Shown piece by piece: positions 29,676-40,239 of a DNA stretch of 64,000 nt. The notes beneath the pieces were generated by a model. It was given only the letters and a program-made list of their open reading frames with translations. It was not told where the DNA came from and searched no databases. Each line of letters opens with the position of its first letter. The first letter of the stretch is position 1. The position numbers and the translations under genes are program-made. Source of the DNA: Piezodorus guildinii (lineage: Eukaryota > Arthropoda > Insecta > Hemiptera > Pentatomidae); contig CM041293.1 of NCBI GenBank assembly GCA_023052935.1, positions 51,138,725 through 51,202,724 on the forward strand, read 5' to 3'.

Positions 29676-31074
29676 AAGATGGGTGTTTTTTCTACCTTTA
29701 CTAATTAATTTTAAGCTCATTAGTTACTATTTTATAACCTTTGAAACAATAAGAGCTCCTTCTACTGTCCGTAAAATCTACAAAAATCAAAGGTCCCAAC
29801 CATCTTTTTTTAAATTTTTATAATAGAAACCACTCCACTAAATCCATTCATTAAAAAAATATATATAATTTCGCGCTCAAAGCATTCATGTAATTGAATA
29901 CTGTTCTTGAAAAACCTAAAAGGGAAAATAAAAATCCCAACTGTATTGTATCCCTTAGTTAGGATAGATTTCTATAGGATAGGATATTTATTTTAATATG
30001 TGGGTCCATAAAACTTGCATGATTTTATGATGTTTTATAATTGGTTTTCTTGTGTCAGTGAACAAAAAGAAGAGCGACATATAAATAAACAATGCATTGG
30101 ATCTCAAAAATAATTTTTTGAAACTGAAATCAAAACCCAACAACATGTAATGAAATCATTAAATATGCCCACGTCAATTTACATATAGAATTATTTTAAT
30201 TTTTGGATTTTTATTGAAATTTTATAGGAAATATATGGTATAAAAACATTTGAATTATTCCGTTAAAATTTAGAAATAAACTATGACGCATCATCACATT
30301 CACTGATTGTCAACATTTATTGACAGGTGTAAATACAAAACTTTGAAGATAAAAAAAAAAAAAAATAAAATAAAAAAACCTATGACGCAGGAGTTCTACA
30401 GGAGTTCTATGTAATAGTGAATCATTTATTATTCCAACAAATCATTAAATACACGATAAAATATATCGTACATTCATAAAACATGATAATACGATATCAT
30501 GTTTTATGTGTGTAAGATACAATATAAGTAAATATAAGCCTTATTTTTTTAGTAATATAGATATATAAATGTTATTAATTTTTAGGAGATTGAATAGTAC
30601 AATCTAGTGAATTACTGACACATTCAACAATAAAGTAAATATTTTATAATGAGTAATAAATGTTTTCTCAGTAATAAAATGCATCAAATAAATGAATCCT
30701 CTAACGGCTCCTATTAATGATGTAATAAGAAGAAAAAAAATTCATTTAAAAAATAACGGTAAAACTAACTAACTTCAGCATTCAATTTAAATGTTAATAA
30801 CACCCTTGCATGCTCGACAATTATTCTATGAAAGCTTGAAATTAAAGAATTAATTGTAAAATATTAATTAAGTTTTATACCTCGCTTACAAATAAGATTT
30901 TATAGCAACTTAAAAATATGTGTCCCTTATATAAGAATAAGAAACAAATAAAAAAAACTTGTAACTTCATCACTAACATATTAGGTTGTGAAATAACTTG
31001 GTAGCGTCTTTTACTGCTGATTTCGATACAAACTTCAGGTCCTTATAAATATTTTTAATAAATTGTGTATGACC
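29676..31074. other. AT-rich intergenic DNA with one hairpin
   Basis: No gene. An inverted repeat at 30475..30488 and 30495..30508 (cataaaacatgata and its complement, 6-nt loop) is the only structure seen. Confidence 0.45.
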
Positions 31075-31397
31075 AATTCTTATCAAGAAGCGGCGTGGTT
31101 TAGTGGATAGAGCGCTAGTCTCGGAGAGTTCTGGGTTCGAATCCCGGCTGTGGCGGAATATTATTTATTTTGTTATTTCAGCCGGGGGGCGATCCTGGAA
31201 TATAGAGACCCTCCTGGGGCACACCCAGCCTCAATCAAAGTGGGTACCCCAAAAATGGGGAAAAACCTGGAAGCTGAGCGTGATCTCAGCCGAATCACCT
31301 TATTGCACGGCCGTTGGCCTAAAAACAGTACGAATCTCTACATGTACTGAGCCCAAAACTCTTCATGTTTTTTTTTTTTTTCTTTTTAATTCTTATC
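31075..31397 (+). mobile_element. SINE family A, full-length copy with target duplication
   Basis: Flanked by aattcttatc at 31075..31084 and 31388..31397. The head is tRNA-like, with A box tggtttagtgg (31096..31106) and B box ggttcgaatcc (31134..31144), both matching RNA polymerase III promoter consensus. The acceptor stem does not pair well, so it is not a functional tRNA. The body carries gtgggtaccccaaaaatgg, gctgagcgtgatctcagc, ttgcacggccgttggcc, acagtacgaatctcta and tgtactgagcccaa, and ends in a T-rich tail. This is the reference copy for family A. Confidence 0.85.
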
Positions 31398-32420
31398 TAA
31401 TATATGTTGCCATATTTCAGATAATTTTTGGAATTTGGTCATCATCAGATTAAGGATCGCTTTGCGTCTTTCAAGTCCACATTTCTGGTTCTGAATGGAG
31501 CAAACTACATACATACGTACGTACATATGTATCATAGCCTTACACAAAGCAAATTTTGTAAACCGTCTGCGCATCGGATTTTCATTTTTGGAAGAAAAAA
31601 AAATCATTTTTGTCAATGATCTTTTTCTCTTCAATTTTGAGCAAGCAAAATACTACTTAAAAATCTCGGTTGAAACTGATAAAAGCATATTAATTAATCC
31701 GTTATTAGAATATGTAAACATTATTGACAAAGTAAACATAATTTTATAAACACAGAGAGGATTAAATTGAAATATTAAAAAACGTAACGAACGAATTATT
31801 TTACTATCGAATATACACATTACTATGTAATACAGCCTGAACCGAGGCACATAACACCCTCTACTCTCGCAAAATTTTGCATGGCATACACGCACTCCAT
31901 TAATGAAAATCAGAGCTGAATCGTAGCATTGTCGCCTTTCAGTTTTTGGAAGACGCTCTATTCATTATGTGGGAGACAATGCGTCGTATCCACATCCTGA
32001 AGACCATCGTCTCCTGAATATCCTCGAATACAAAAAAAAACAATAATTCGCTAAAAAACGACCCTATACTAAAATGAATTAATGAGGCGATTCCTGCCCA
32101 AATCCATTCAGCTCCACATCCATCTTTATTCCGTGCTTGTAGTTCTTGGACAGGACACGTGGTGCTAGTTTATCGGTGTGGTTGTAAAATATCTGAGATC
32201 ATCTTCTGGCCTCGAGGAAATTCCGGGAAACATCTGTTCCTGGGAGTTTCCTTGGGGGATCTTTATAGGGCGTCCGTGTATCGGGAATTCAAAAGACACG
32301 AATAACTCCCCTCCCTCAACCTACTTTATGAGAGAAGAGTATTGCGAAAAGGTAGACTACCATCAGGCAATATAAAATCCACTGATAGGGTTGGATATCA
32401 CTCTTCTTATGAAAAAAATA
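31398..32420. other. Intergenic
   Basis: Includes the short palindromic tetranucleotide run acatacatacgtacgtac (about 31508..31525) and GC-richer patches at 31840..32050 and 32100..32340 without recognisable coding or repeat identity. Confidence 0.4.
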
Positions 32421-32687
32421 ATCGAATAAGAATATAATGATGGAGTTTTGTTGACCGTTGAGAAATTAGATGAGGAAGATGGTTGGGGGTGCGGTGTATC
32501 ATAAATTAGATACACACATTTAAAATATAAATGGACTCCTTTAGGCAGCGTCTCAGAGTCAACTCTGATAAAGGCCCACATTGTAGGCCGAAACGTCGGC
32601 ACATAATTAAAATAACACTTATTTTAAATGTGTGTATCTAATTTATGACCGCACCCCCAACCATCTTCCTCATCGAATAAGAATATA
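32421..32687. mobile_element. Inverted-repeat insertion with hammerhead-like core
   Basis: The 16-mer atcgaataagaatata occurs at 32421..32436 and again at 32672..32687, as a target duplication would. Inside, arms 32469..32527 and 32620..32674 are reverse complements over about 55 bp, differing only by four extra bases (gtat) in the left arm. The spacer holds CTGATAA (32565..32571), a GGCC/GGCC stem, GAAA (32590..32593) and CGTC, which is the order of a hammerhead ribozyme. There is no ORF. It fits a small remnant of a Penelope-like or retrozyme-type element. Confidence 0.7.
32565..32597 (+). ncRNA. Hammerhead-like motif, degenerate
   Basis: CTGATAA (consensus CUGAUGA, so G8 is changed to A), stem II GGCC with loop cacattgta and GGCC, then GAAA, CG and the cleavage-type triplet GTC (32595..32597). 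Flanking helix I is poorly paired (about two base pairs). Activity is not expected. The order and spacing match the motif in the intronic foldback at 9982. Confidence 0.4.
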
Positions 32688-32859
32688 GATTGGTTATTAT
32701 TAAATAGTATTTTATATTACTATTTATTTATTTTATTATTATATTTATGTTTACTGATTAACCGAGATAACCCTCATGAAGATAAAAGAAAATATGAATT
32801 TACTCAGATTGATTTAGAAATCGAAACGTTACTTTTTCCAAAAAGAAAACAATTTAAGG
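32688..32859. other. AT-rich spacer
   Basis: No feature recognised. Confidence 0.4.
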
Positions 32860-33020
32860 TATGGAGACTCGGCATGTTACCCGTAATGGGTACCCACATT
32901 GTGAAAAAACCTGACGGCTGAGCGTGATCAAGGCCGTATCACCTAATTTGACGGCCATTGGCCAAGAAACAGTACGAATCTCTTTTTGTACTGAGCCCAA
33001 GACCCTTCATAGGTTGCATA
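32860..33020 (+). mobile_element. SINE family A, 5'-truncated copy
   Basis: Contains gggtacccacattgtg, acctgacggctgagcgtg, acggccattggcc, acagtacgaatctct and tactgagcccaagacc, in the family-A order. The tRNA-like head is missing. Confidence 0.8.
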
Positions 33021-33117
33021 GGTACAGGTTTGAAAGTCTGTAAACCAAATGAATGTTTCATTAATATCTGTTTTAATAATAAAAAAAAAAGCTTTATAAT
33101 TTTTTTTTTCTTTTTTT

Positions 33118-33205
33118 TTTTTAGGTAGAAAATTGAGGCGAAGTTGGACGGATTTCATCAAAACTGATCTAAGGGATTTATACTGGAACGATTGTAACAC
33201 TTTTA
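33118..33205 (+). pseudogene. Decayed LINE C-terminus (RTE-like)
   Basis: The frame reads RKLRRSWTDFIKTDLRDL, close in form to the KRRWEDCIKADLGGL block at the C-terminus of the RTE ORF in this window. Only about 25 codons are recognisable. Confidence 0.45.
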
Positions 33206-33279
33206 TTGTATGTTGAACTTTTTGAATTGATAAGCTTTTTATTTATACGGTATCAATTCTGAATATAGCTTTAAATTTT

Positions 33280-33380
33280 ATATATTTTATATATATATAT
33301 ATATTATAATATTTATATATTATATTATATAATATTTATATATAATTTTATATATATATATAAATTTTATATTTTATATA
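33280..33380. repeat. Imperfect TA/TATAT repeat
   Basis: A run of TATATAT and ATAATAT words with palindromic character; low complexity only. Confidence 0.8.
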
Positions 33381-33418
33381 TCTTAAAAACTACTATGATA
33401 GTATATGTAGGGGATTAA

Positions 33419-33750
33419 TATTAATAATAATAATTGGCTTAGCGAACCCGTAAGAATAGGCCGATACCACCATATTTTGCCTATTTAAACCTAACACAAT
33501 CCTCCCATTGACGCTTTGGCATATCTCTTGGACTTCTGCCAGCCCGTTCGGCGCATGCCTTCGGAATATGTACTTCAATGAGCTCAACAACATTACACGC
33601 CTTACTAATTCGCAGCGATGCTATCAAATCATTATACAGACAGGGTACAAGCTACGCAATTATGCGTTGTGTAACCTTCTGAATTCTCCGGTGTCCAAAC
33701 ATTTTAAGTAGTAACTTATTCTCGAAAACATTAGGACTGAATATTACACG
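33419..33750 (-). pseudogene. Decayed RTE 3' fragment
   Basis: Begins with an aataataataattgg tail and then follows the RTE C-terminal sequence of copy 1 with many substitutions (for example gatgctatcaaatcattat, tgcgttgtgtaaccttctgaa, ttattctcgaaaaca). It is much more diverged than copies 1 to 3 and has stops, so it is an older insertion. Confidence 0.8.
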
Positions 33751-33877
33751 ATATTTCATTCGAGGAACAGTAAAAGACTACAGGAACAGTAAAAGACAGT
33801 AGAAGACTACAGAAACAATTACTCATTCAACATTTCCGACAGAATTGATTCAAGGTGTGAACTGAATTGGTTTTAAT
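33751..33877. other. Spacer with a short direct repeat
   Basis: The words aggaacagtaaaagac and acagtagaagactacag recur in tandem around 33770..33815. Otherwise featureless. Confidence 0.5.

Positions 33878-33958
<81 letters not shown>
33878..33958. repeat. (TA)n microsatellite
   Basis: The longest TA run in the window, about 80 bp. Confidence 0.95.
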
Positions 33959-33962
<4 letters not shown>

Positions 33963-34199
33963 CATATTATTTTTAAATAGAACAAAATGAACCATTCAAG
34001 AAGGGATAAGTGACTTAAGCATTCATCTGATATAAGTTGATTTGTTTACTGACCAGACCACACTGCTGCAGTTGTTTTATTTTTTAAACTAGTTCGACCA
34101 ACATTGAAATTTTAGAAAATCATAACAGGGACATAATTCAACTCACATTTAAAAACTGGAACTTCGGAACAAAGAATGTCTTCCAGAAAAGATTTATCT
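33959..34199. other. Intergenic
   Basis: No feature recognised. Confidence 0.4.
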
Positions 34200-34540
34200 C
34201 CGGTACCGAGGACAGGCCTACAATGATAACAACGGGTGCTAATGTGTTGATGACAGTAAGTTGGGATTACAGGGACAAAGTACTGGTTACAATAACAGGA
34301 ACATAATGCAATGTGGAAGGGTTCCAGCGGTAGGATATATCGTTATCCAGGGCTGGAGCTGGAGCCTGTGGGCTATTAATCTAGCCACATTCTGCCGAGG
34401 GTGTTGTCCAGCCCTTGGGCAAACAAATCTAATTATATCAAGGCCCGTACTAAATCATATGCGGAAGGTCCATCTATGCGACGTTTTACCGGGTTCAGCG
34501 ATAAATCTAGCATCGGGTGCTCAGTAGCTTCATACTGCAA
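34200..34540. promoter_or_regulatory. GC-richer unique island, candidate regulatory DNA
   Basis: Mixed-composition block (ctggagctggagcctgtgg and nearby), with GATA and CATATG words. The 88-codon frame across it has no recognisable domain. Candidate conserved non-coding DNA, by inference. Confidence 0.3.
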
Positions 34541-34808
34541 TATATTGGGTCGATCATAGCTTTAGTTAGTGTATAACAGAGAAAATTAATAAAATAAAAA
34601 AAAAAAAAATAGGATAATCTAAAAATAATAAAATTTAGAATCTCTACGAATGTTTAGACAAAAAATAACATTTTACCTATTACTTAATATGGTAAATAAA
34701 TTATGATGACTAACCAAAAATACTATTATATGTTCTGCTGAGAAATCATTAGCAAAGACTAGTTTTAACATTATCACATCTCTCATATTCAAAAACTTTT
34801 ATTTTATT
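34541..34808. other. AT-rich spacer
   Basis: No feature recognised. Confidence 0.4.
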
Positions 34809-35255
34809 TCTCTTTTTTTTTTTTTTTTTTTAATTCATTAATTGAAATTTACAACTGTATGTTCATGCATCAAGTAAATATGCTACAATGATAATACACA
34901 TGAAAAAAACATGAAGAGAAACTGCCCATTGGCAGCACTCTAGTAATGAATCTACACAAGAAGGTCTCGAGACCATCTTCTTTTCAGACGCCTCGGCGGA
35001 TTGTCAGGGATTGAAGTGGAAGCAAGGATTGAGACTAGTGTATTAGAGTGGGAGTGGAGTTTTTCATGGAAGGAGTGATACTTGGTACAGGCCAAATCAG
35101 CAACATATGGAACATTAAGGTCTTTATGAATGATTTTATTGGTGACAAAGTAAGGAGCGTAAGGATTTTGGATTGTAAGGATTGGATACGGGAAGAGTTT
35201 GATGGTTTAGTAGAGCCCCAAAGCTCAACTCCGTAAGTACAGATAGGCCTTATTA
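34809..35255 (-). mobile_element. Jockey-type LINE 3' fragment with tail
   Basis: A T run (34809..34834) is the A tail on the minus strand. The 3' UTR block ttacaactgtatg...catcaagtaaa and the GGCAGCACTCTAG block match 28806..28920. The coding part reads GVELWGSTKPSNSSRIQSLQ on the minus strand and stops at about 35255. Truncated 5' copy with stops. Confidence 0.75.
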
Positions 35256-36109
35256 TTTCTCATTTAAATTGAGGAATGACGAAATACATTGAGTCATTAC
35301 GAAAATACACGACTTTGAATTCTACTTAAATACACAAAAACTATACGTCTGGGATGTACTTTTCTTCTTTTAAACTTTTCATTATTACTGGTTGACCGGA
35401 AGTGTCATTTTATAGCATACACTTTGCACCCCTCGGATTTTCTCTAAAATGGCTAAAGCGATTTTGATTAAACTAGCTGAACAGGTATAAAATTTGCCCG
35501 CTTTAATATGATGTAGGATTCATTTTGATTGACAGTCTAACAGTTGAAATTCTGATATATATATATGTAAAAAAAAACAAAAACACATTATCTTATTATA
35601 ATACGGCTACATATACAATTTGAAAGAATGTAATAACCAACTGAAGTAGAAACATAAACATAGAAGAAAGGCATAGTTTTTTTTTTCCAAACACAAAAAT
35701 AGCAATAAACATTCATATTATACCATTGGAAAGCTAAAGATTTCAGAAAAAAACTGTATCTCACAAAAAAATTGTAGAAGGTAATGTCCAGTGACGAAAA
35801 AGGCATAAACTTAGGTTATAGTTGAACATAATAATTTTATACTGATAAGTTATTTAATTTAAAACACGTTTCTGACGAAACTGAACTTAATTCTTTGAAT
35901 TCGATGAACCCTAACTTTATTTAAAAGTTTTTAGATTGATTTTAGCAACCGAGGTAAGTGAAAGCCGTGTGTTGCGCGGATCAGATTTGTTTTTTAGAAG
36001 CGATAGTTAACCGATAAAAAAAAAATTAAGAAGATAAAATTATATTAGCAAAGGGTTCATGTGATTAATTATAATAAGCAGATTACAAAAAAAAAAAAAA
36101 TCTGTTTTA
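35256..36109. other. AT-rich intergenic DNA
   Basis: Short TA run at about 35555..35567 and several A runs. No gene supported. Confidence 0.45.
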
Positions 36110-36440
36110 GCGAGAGACCGGAAAAGCTCATTGTATTTTCAGGAGGACCCTACGTTTGCGGGGGACTTTTCCGCTGTCAGATTAGAAGAAAAGCAAGGCT
36201 CAAGCTGAGGTAATCGACAATGTCAAGAGCAGCTGACTGACTCCCCGCCGTATTTCCCTCAAAGAAAATATAAATAAAAGACTCAATGAGATTTTTCTTT
36301 TCTCTTTATCTTCTTTTTCTTCCTCCTACTCATCCGTCAGCGAGAGGTTCTTCAGGGACTTCGAGTCATTTTCTCTCTGTCTGAGGGGCGGAAGCGGGGG
36401 AGAGATGGTAGGACAAAAGTATTTTAATTAAAGGGGGTTA
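36110..36440. promoter_or_regulatory. GC-richer unique island, candidate regulatory DNA
   Basis: Mixed-composition block containing CAGCTG, ctgtcagattag, ggtaatcgacaatg and a pyrimidine tract, with ggcggaagcgggggag at its end. No coding structure. Candidate conserved non-coding element, by inference. Confidence 0.3.
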
Positions 36441-36617
36441 AGGGTGGGGGAAAGGGAATAGTAATGAGGATAGGTAGGGCACCTTCAGGGCTAAAGGGTT
36501 ACTTGCAACAATATTGTATTTTATCCTACATTTAAGAAATAAACTATAATAGAGGGAGATAATCAATCATTTAAATAATACTTCGAAATAAATTTTATTT
36601 CCAATCATTTCAATTTT

Positions 36618-36902
36618 ATAAATCAGTTCTACCTTAGTTGATCTATATTTATATAGTACAGGATTTGAAAAAATACAAATAATAAATTTGCATTCATAAT
36701 AAAGAAAACAACCCTTTAGTTTTTGATAATTTGTAAATCAGTATTTTTGATAATTTTGATAATGGTATCATAATTTCTATCATAATTTTTGATAATTTGT
36801 AAAGCAGCTCTATCTTAGTTAATCTATATGTATATTGTACAGGATTTGAAAAAATACATATAATAAATTTGCATACATAATAAAGAAAACCCTTTAGATT
36901 TT
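36618..36902. repeat. Diverged direct duplication (unit about 100 bp, period about 180 bp)
   Basis: Unit 1 (36618..36720) and unit 2 (36800..36900) share taccttagtt/tatcttagtt, then tacaggatttgaaaaaatac, aataataaatttgcat and cataataaagaaaac, ending ccctttag. The spacer holds smaller tttgataatttgtaaa repeats. It is a local segmental duplication with no coding content. Confidence 0.8.
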
Positions 36903-37482
36903 AAAAATCCGGACACGAAGAGAAACTCATAGTTCTAAATACAAAGAACAAAAATATTAGATATACCTATATCATTTAAGTAACTAATGTAAATTTCAAG
37001 CCCCCTACACAAAGCAGAATTAGGGGAGATCTTACATGGCAAATATTAGCTTTATCCTAAAGCCGTACCAGTTATAAATCTCAGACGTTTCTAATCTATC
37101 CAAGACCAAAATATTTGCGTATGCACACTTGGTATGATCTGAGATTCAAATCTATTTACCAAATAAGGTAAATAGATTTTTTTTTTTTTAATATTTAGTA
37201 TTGGTGAGTTAAAGGTTGTTTTTTTTTTTCAGGATTTGGACCTGCCGAAACGAAAAAATAAATAGCGAATCCTACATAAGGTTTTTGATAATCAAAGAGT
37301 TACATTTCAACAACCTTTTATTGAAGAAATACTTAGAATATATAGCAAGATAAACAGTAGTTCAATAAAAAAAAAAAAAAATCATCACTTAATAATCTAG
37401 TAAAGACAATGTTGGGACGAGTTCTACAGGGAGGATAGTTTATGTTGAAGAATATGGATAAGTTGAAGTACCATCATCTGTT
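36903..37482. other. Intergenic with a small hairpin
   Basis: A 13-bp inverted repeat, aaatctatttacc and its complement, lies at about 37148..37180. No gene recognised. Confidence 0.4.
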
Positions 37483-37736
37483 GCCAGAACTAGGGGTGGG
37501 CATAAGCGAACGATCGTCATAATCGAATGATCGAATGATTAATATCCTTGCAAATAATTTGTGATGACAAAAAAAAAAAAAAAAGTCGCTCGATTACTTG
37601 ATAATCTTAATCCGATAATCGATTAATTCAAATGATTGAAATAATCGAATGATCCGATAATCGATTAATTCGAATTATTAAAATAATCGAATGATCCGAT
37701 AATCGTCATTCTATTATGCCCACCCCTAGCCAGAAC
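37483..37736. mobile_element. hAT-type MITE with 8-bp target duplication
   Basis: The element 37491..37728 (238 bp) begins taggggtgggcataa and ends with its near-perfect complement ttatgcccacccct plus a. It is flanked by gccagaac at 37483..37490 and 37729..37736. An 8-bp duplication and TAGGGGTGGGC-type termini are hAT superfamily hallmarks. The inside has no ORF and consists of repeated aataatcgaatgatccg and gataatcgattaattc words, so it is a non-autonomous element. Confidence 0.9.
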
Positions 37737-37856
37737 CATCATCAAGCCTTTGGTCTATTCATTATTACTAACATAATTAAAGCAATCATCGAAACTTACA
37801 TAAATTGGTTAAATCCGGTTTTTTAAAACATTCCATACTGTTAAGATTACAATTAT

Positions 37857-38163
37857 AAGGTTATGATTTGGAGGAGCCCATAACTGAGTGACTAGCTTAC
37901 TAAAATGGTAGCCTACCACGCCGAACGTTGTGAGTTCGAATCCCAGTTCAGTGAGGACTTTTTCAACCATGTAATTAATCCTAGGTATGTGAGAACCCAT
38001 TAGCCGACTGGTGGCCACTTACAAAAATAGGGGCAAGGGGTAATGACCCACCCTATAAAATATCTACGAGAACCGCGATGTGGAATCTCAGAAAAACATA
38101 CCTTGCGGCCAAGGGTCTCCATGGACTGCCGTGCCAACCAAAAAAAAAAAAAGGTTATGATTT
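37857..38163 (+). mobile_element. SINE family C with perfect 13-bp target duplication
   Basis: The duplication aaggttatgattt lies at 37857..37869 and 38151..38163. The head starts ggaggagcccataactgag; the B box agttcgaatcc is at 37933..37943, with an A-box-like gactagcttactaaaatgg upstream. The body includes gtgagaacccattagccg, gactggtggcc and ccaagggtctccatgg, and ends in a short A run. The unmutated duplication suggests a recent insertion. It is distinct from families A and B. Confidence 0.85.
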
Positions 38164-38205
38164 AGATTGAATTGACTTGCATCATGTAGATAGTTATGAA
38201 GCAAA

Positions 38206-38945
38206 TTGCAAATAACACAACTCTCATCAACTAGGATAATGAATCACCGCAATTGGCTTATTCACACCCGAGTAGGGCATCCCCTGTACCATATGCCGGC
38301 CGTCGAGATAAGTAGAATTAATGACCGAGCAGATATTAGCAGATCCTATTGTAAAACACAACTGTCGGCGCCCCCATTTGTTTGGAATTTTCCTCTATTA
38401 CTTAATTTCTGGCAGTTAGGCATCGTATATATTTCAGTATTTGACTGGAACCGCTTGACCGTACAAAGGCGGCTACAACAACGGGGACATCTGCCCCGAT
38501 TCAGGGCTAGAATGGGGCCAAACTGTTGCAGCCGAGGGGGCGTAGCCCTCCCATGGTCATTACTTCAATTACCCTAACACGTGGCCCATTGTCACCCCGC
38601 CGAGCAGATGTTCCTGTCACCGGTTGGTTCCTTTGACTCTTTGACTTATGGACTTCCAATAACCTCCGCACAAATCCTGCGAGGCCCAGATTATGAGAAT
38701 ATCGTTCCTCAAATACTCCAACACAATAGCGAGTATTAAGTCATTAGCCGGGGATTTGGGAAGGAATCGTATTAAACCGGCGGCCAGATGTTCCTTTGAT
38801 AATTTTTTTTTTTTTAGCTGAATCCTTTGTACGCTGGATTTTTTATTCTCGTTTCCCTCTCATTCAGTTCGGTGGTTAAGTCTGATTTATTAGACGCGGT
38901 GGATCTTTCTGGCTCACTCCGAGTCACGTAGAGGTGACTTGTAAG
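38206..38945. promoter_or_regulatory. Large GC-richer unique island, candidate enhancer/CNE
   Basis: About 740 bp of mixed composition in AT-rich DNA, rich in E-box-type CACGTG, CATATG and repeated CAGATGTTCCT words (near 38606 and 38787), caccggttgg, and homeodomain-like caattac/taattt words. A 123-codon plus-strand frame covers the first half, but it has no domain or splice context, and its composition does not look like coding DNA. A conserved regulatory element is the best guess; unrecognised exons are possible. Confidence 0.35.
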
Positions 38946-39369
38946 TCCAGTTATTCAGTTTTTTTCGAACTTTAATAATGTTAATAAATAAATGTTATTG
39001 CTATGTTACTAAATTCCCTTAAAAGGAAAATACAATTTAACACGAACACTAACTAGGTTATTAATGAAGGGAAGTACTGAAACGAAGTATTGTCCGTTGA
39101 ACAGTACTTTTTTAAGGTCGAAAAGGGAAGACAAGAACGAAGAAGAGGACTGAAAATACTTTTAACGCATGTAAAAAAACCTAAAAGAAATCTGAAAAAC
39201 ATTTATTATTTATAGTATTGAAGCATGAGACTAAACTGTTTAAAATTCCTCCCGTGTTTAATCATTTAAGCTCAATATACTTCATAAGATCATCAATATA
39301 TTTTTTTCGTAGATAAACGCCTTATTGATTTTTTACGTGTTAATGATTTCTTAAATAATAATTATTATC
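38946..39369. other. AT-rich spacer
   Basis: No feature recognised. Confidence 0.4.
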
Positions 39370-39745
39370 CTATAATAGCTCAGCGAAGCTCAACGAAATG
39401 AAAAGGGCAAATAACAATAAAACAAGAAGGGATGCCGATACCACCAAATGTTGCCCACACAGATTCAAATTATCACTGTTCAAGCTTAAGTCCTCGAGAT
39501 GCGACTCAACACAATCCTCCCACCATCGCCTCGCCCTAAATCTCTAAAACCAAACAGTTAGAACAACGCATACTAACTGTTTAGGAATTTGTTCTTTACC
39601 AAGTCTAACTTAAAACTTAACAAACCCGAATGTCAGGGATGCTATCTACTGTACTGACAGAGTACATGCTACAAAATTCCGCGTTGTGCAACCTTCTGAA
39701 TTCCCTAGTGGCCTCATCTCTTAATGAACCAAATATAAACACACA
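39370..39745 (-). pseudogene. Decayed RTE 3' fragment
   Basis: Follows the RTE 3' end on the minus strand: gatgccgataccaccaaa, caatcctcccaccatcgcc, gggatgctatctactgta, tccgcgttgtgcaaccttc, cctagtggcctcatctctt. It has many substitutions and indels relative to copy 1 and an internal unrelated stretch at about 39550..39590. Old, non-functional copy. Confidence 0.8.
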
Positions 39746-40239
39746 TAAGTAATTCGGACGGTTTAGTATCACATATTAATAAGGTTTGCTCAGTCCTGAT
39801 ATTTGGATATTTGGACACTACTTAAACCACTTAAGTATGTTTATATAACTGTGAAAATTTCAATCAAATAAAAAATTACTTTTTCTTTGATGTTCAAAGG
39901 GAAAGATATAATCATGGTATATGAAATCCACAGACAAAATCAACAAAAAACGATTAATCTTTGTAGAACATTATATTAGTTTAAAAAACTATTCATACTC
40001 AATGATATAATCAAATAAATTAACATTGTATTAATAGAAACTAATTTCTAACAAATCAACTGAGCTGATCGTTCAAAATATCCCTCCAAATATTTAACCC
40101 TTTCGGCCTTAATAAGAGAAAGTTTCTGGAAAACACTTTCCCAGCGCTAAATGTCAGAGGCACTTAGCAGTTTAACTGTTTTAATTAATTTATACCTTTT
40201 CCCTATATTTACTGCTCTCACTTGTTGCTTAATTAAACT
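39746..40239. other. AT-rich intergenic DNA
   Basis: No feature recognised. Confidence 0.4.

Noticed and set aside
31085..31155. Possible functional tRNA gene
   Set aside because: The A and B boxes are good, but the acceptor stem does not pair and the sequence continues into a repeated SINE body with a target duplication.
38206..38577. 123-codon plus-strand open frame
   Set aside because: The translation resembles no family and shows no codon structure; the surrounding 740-bp island looks regulatory rather than coding.
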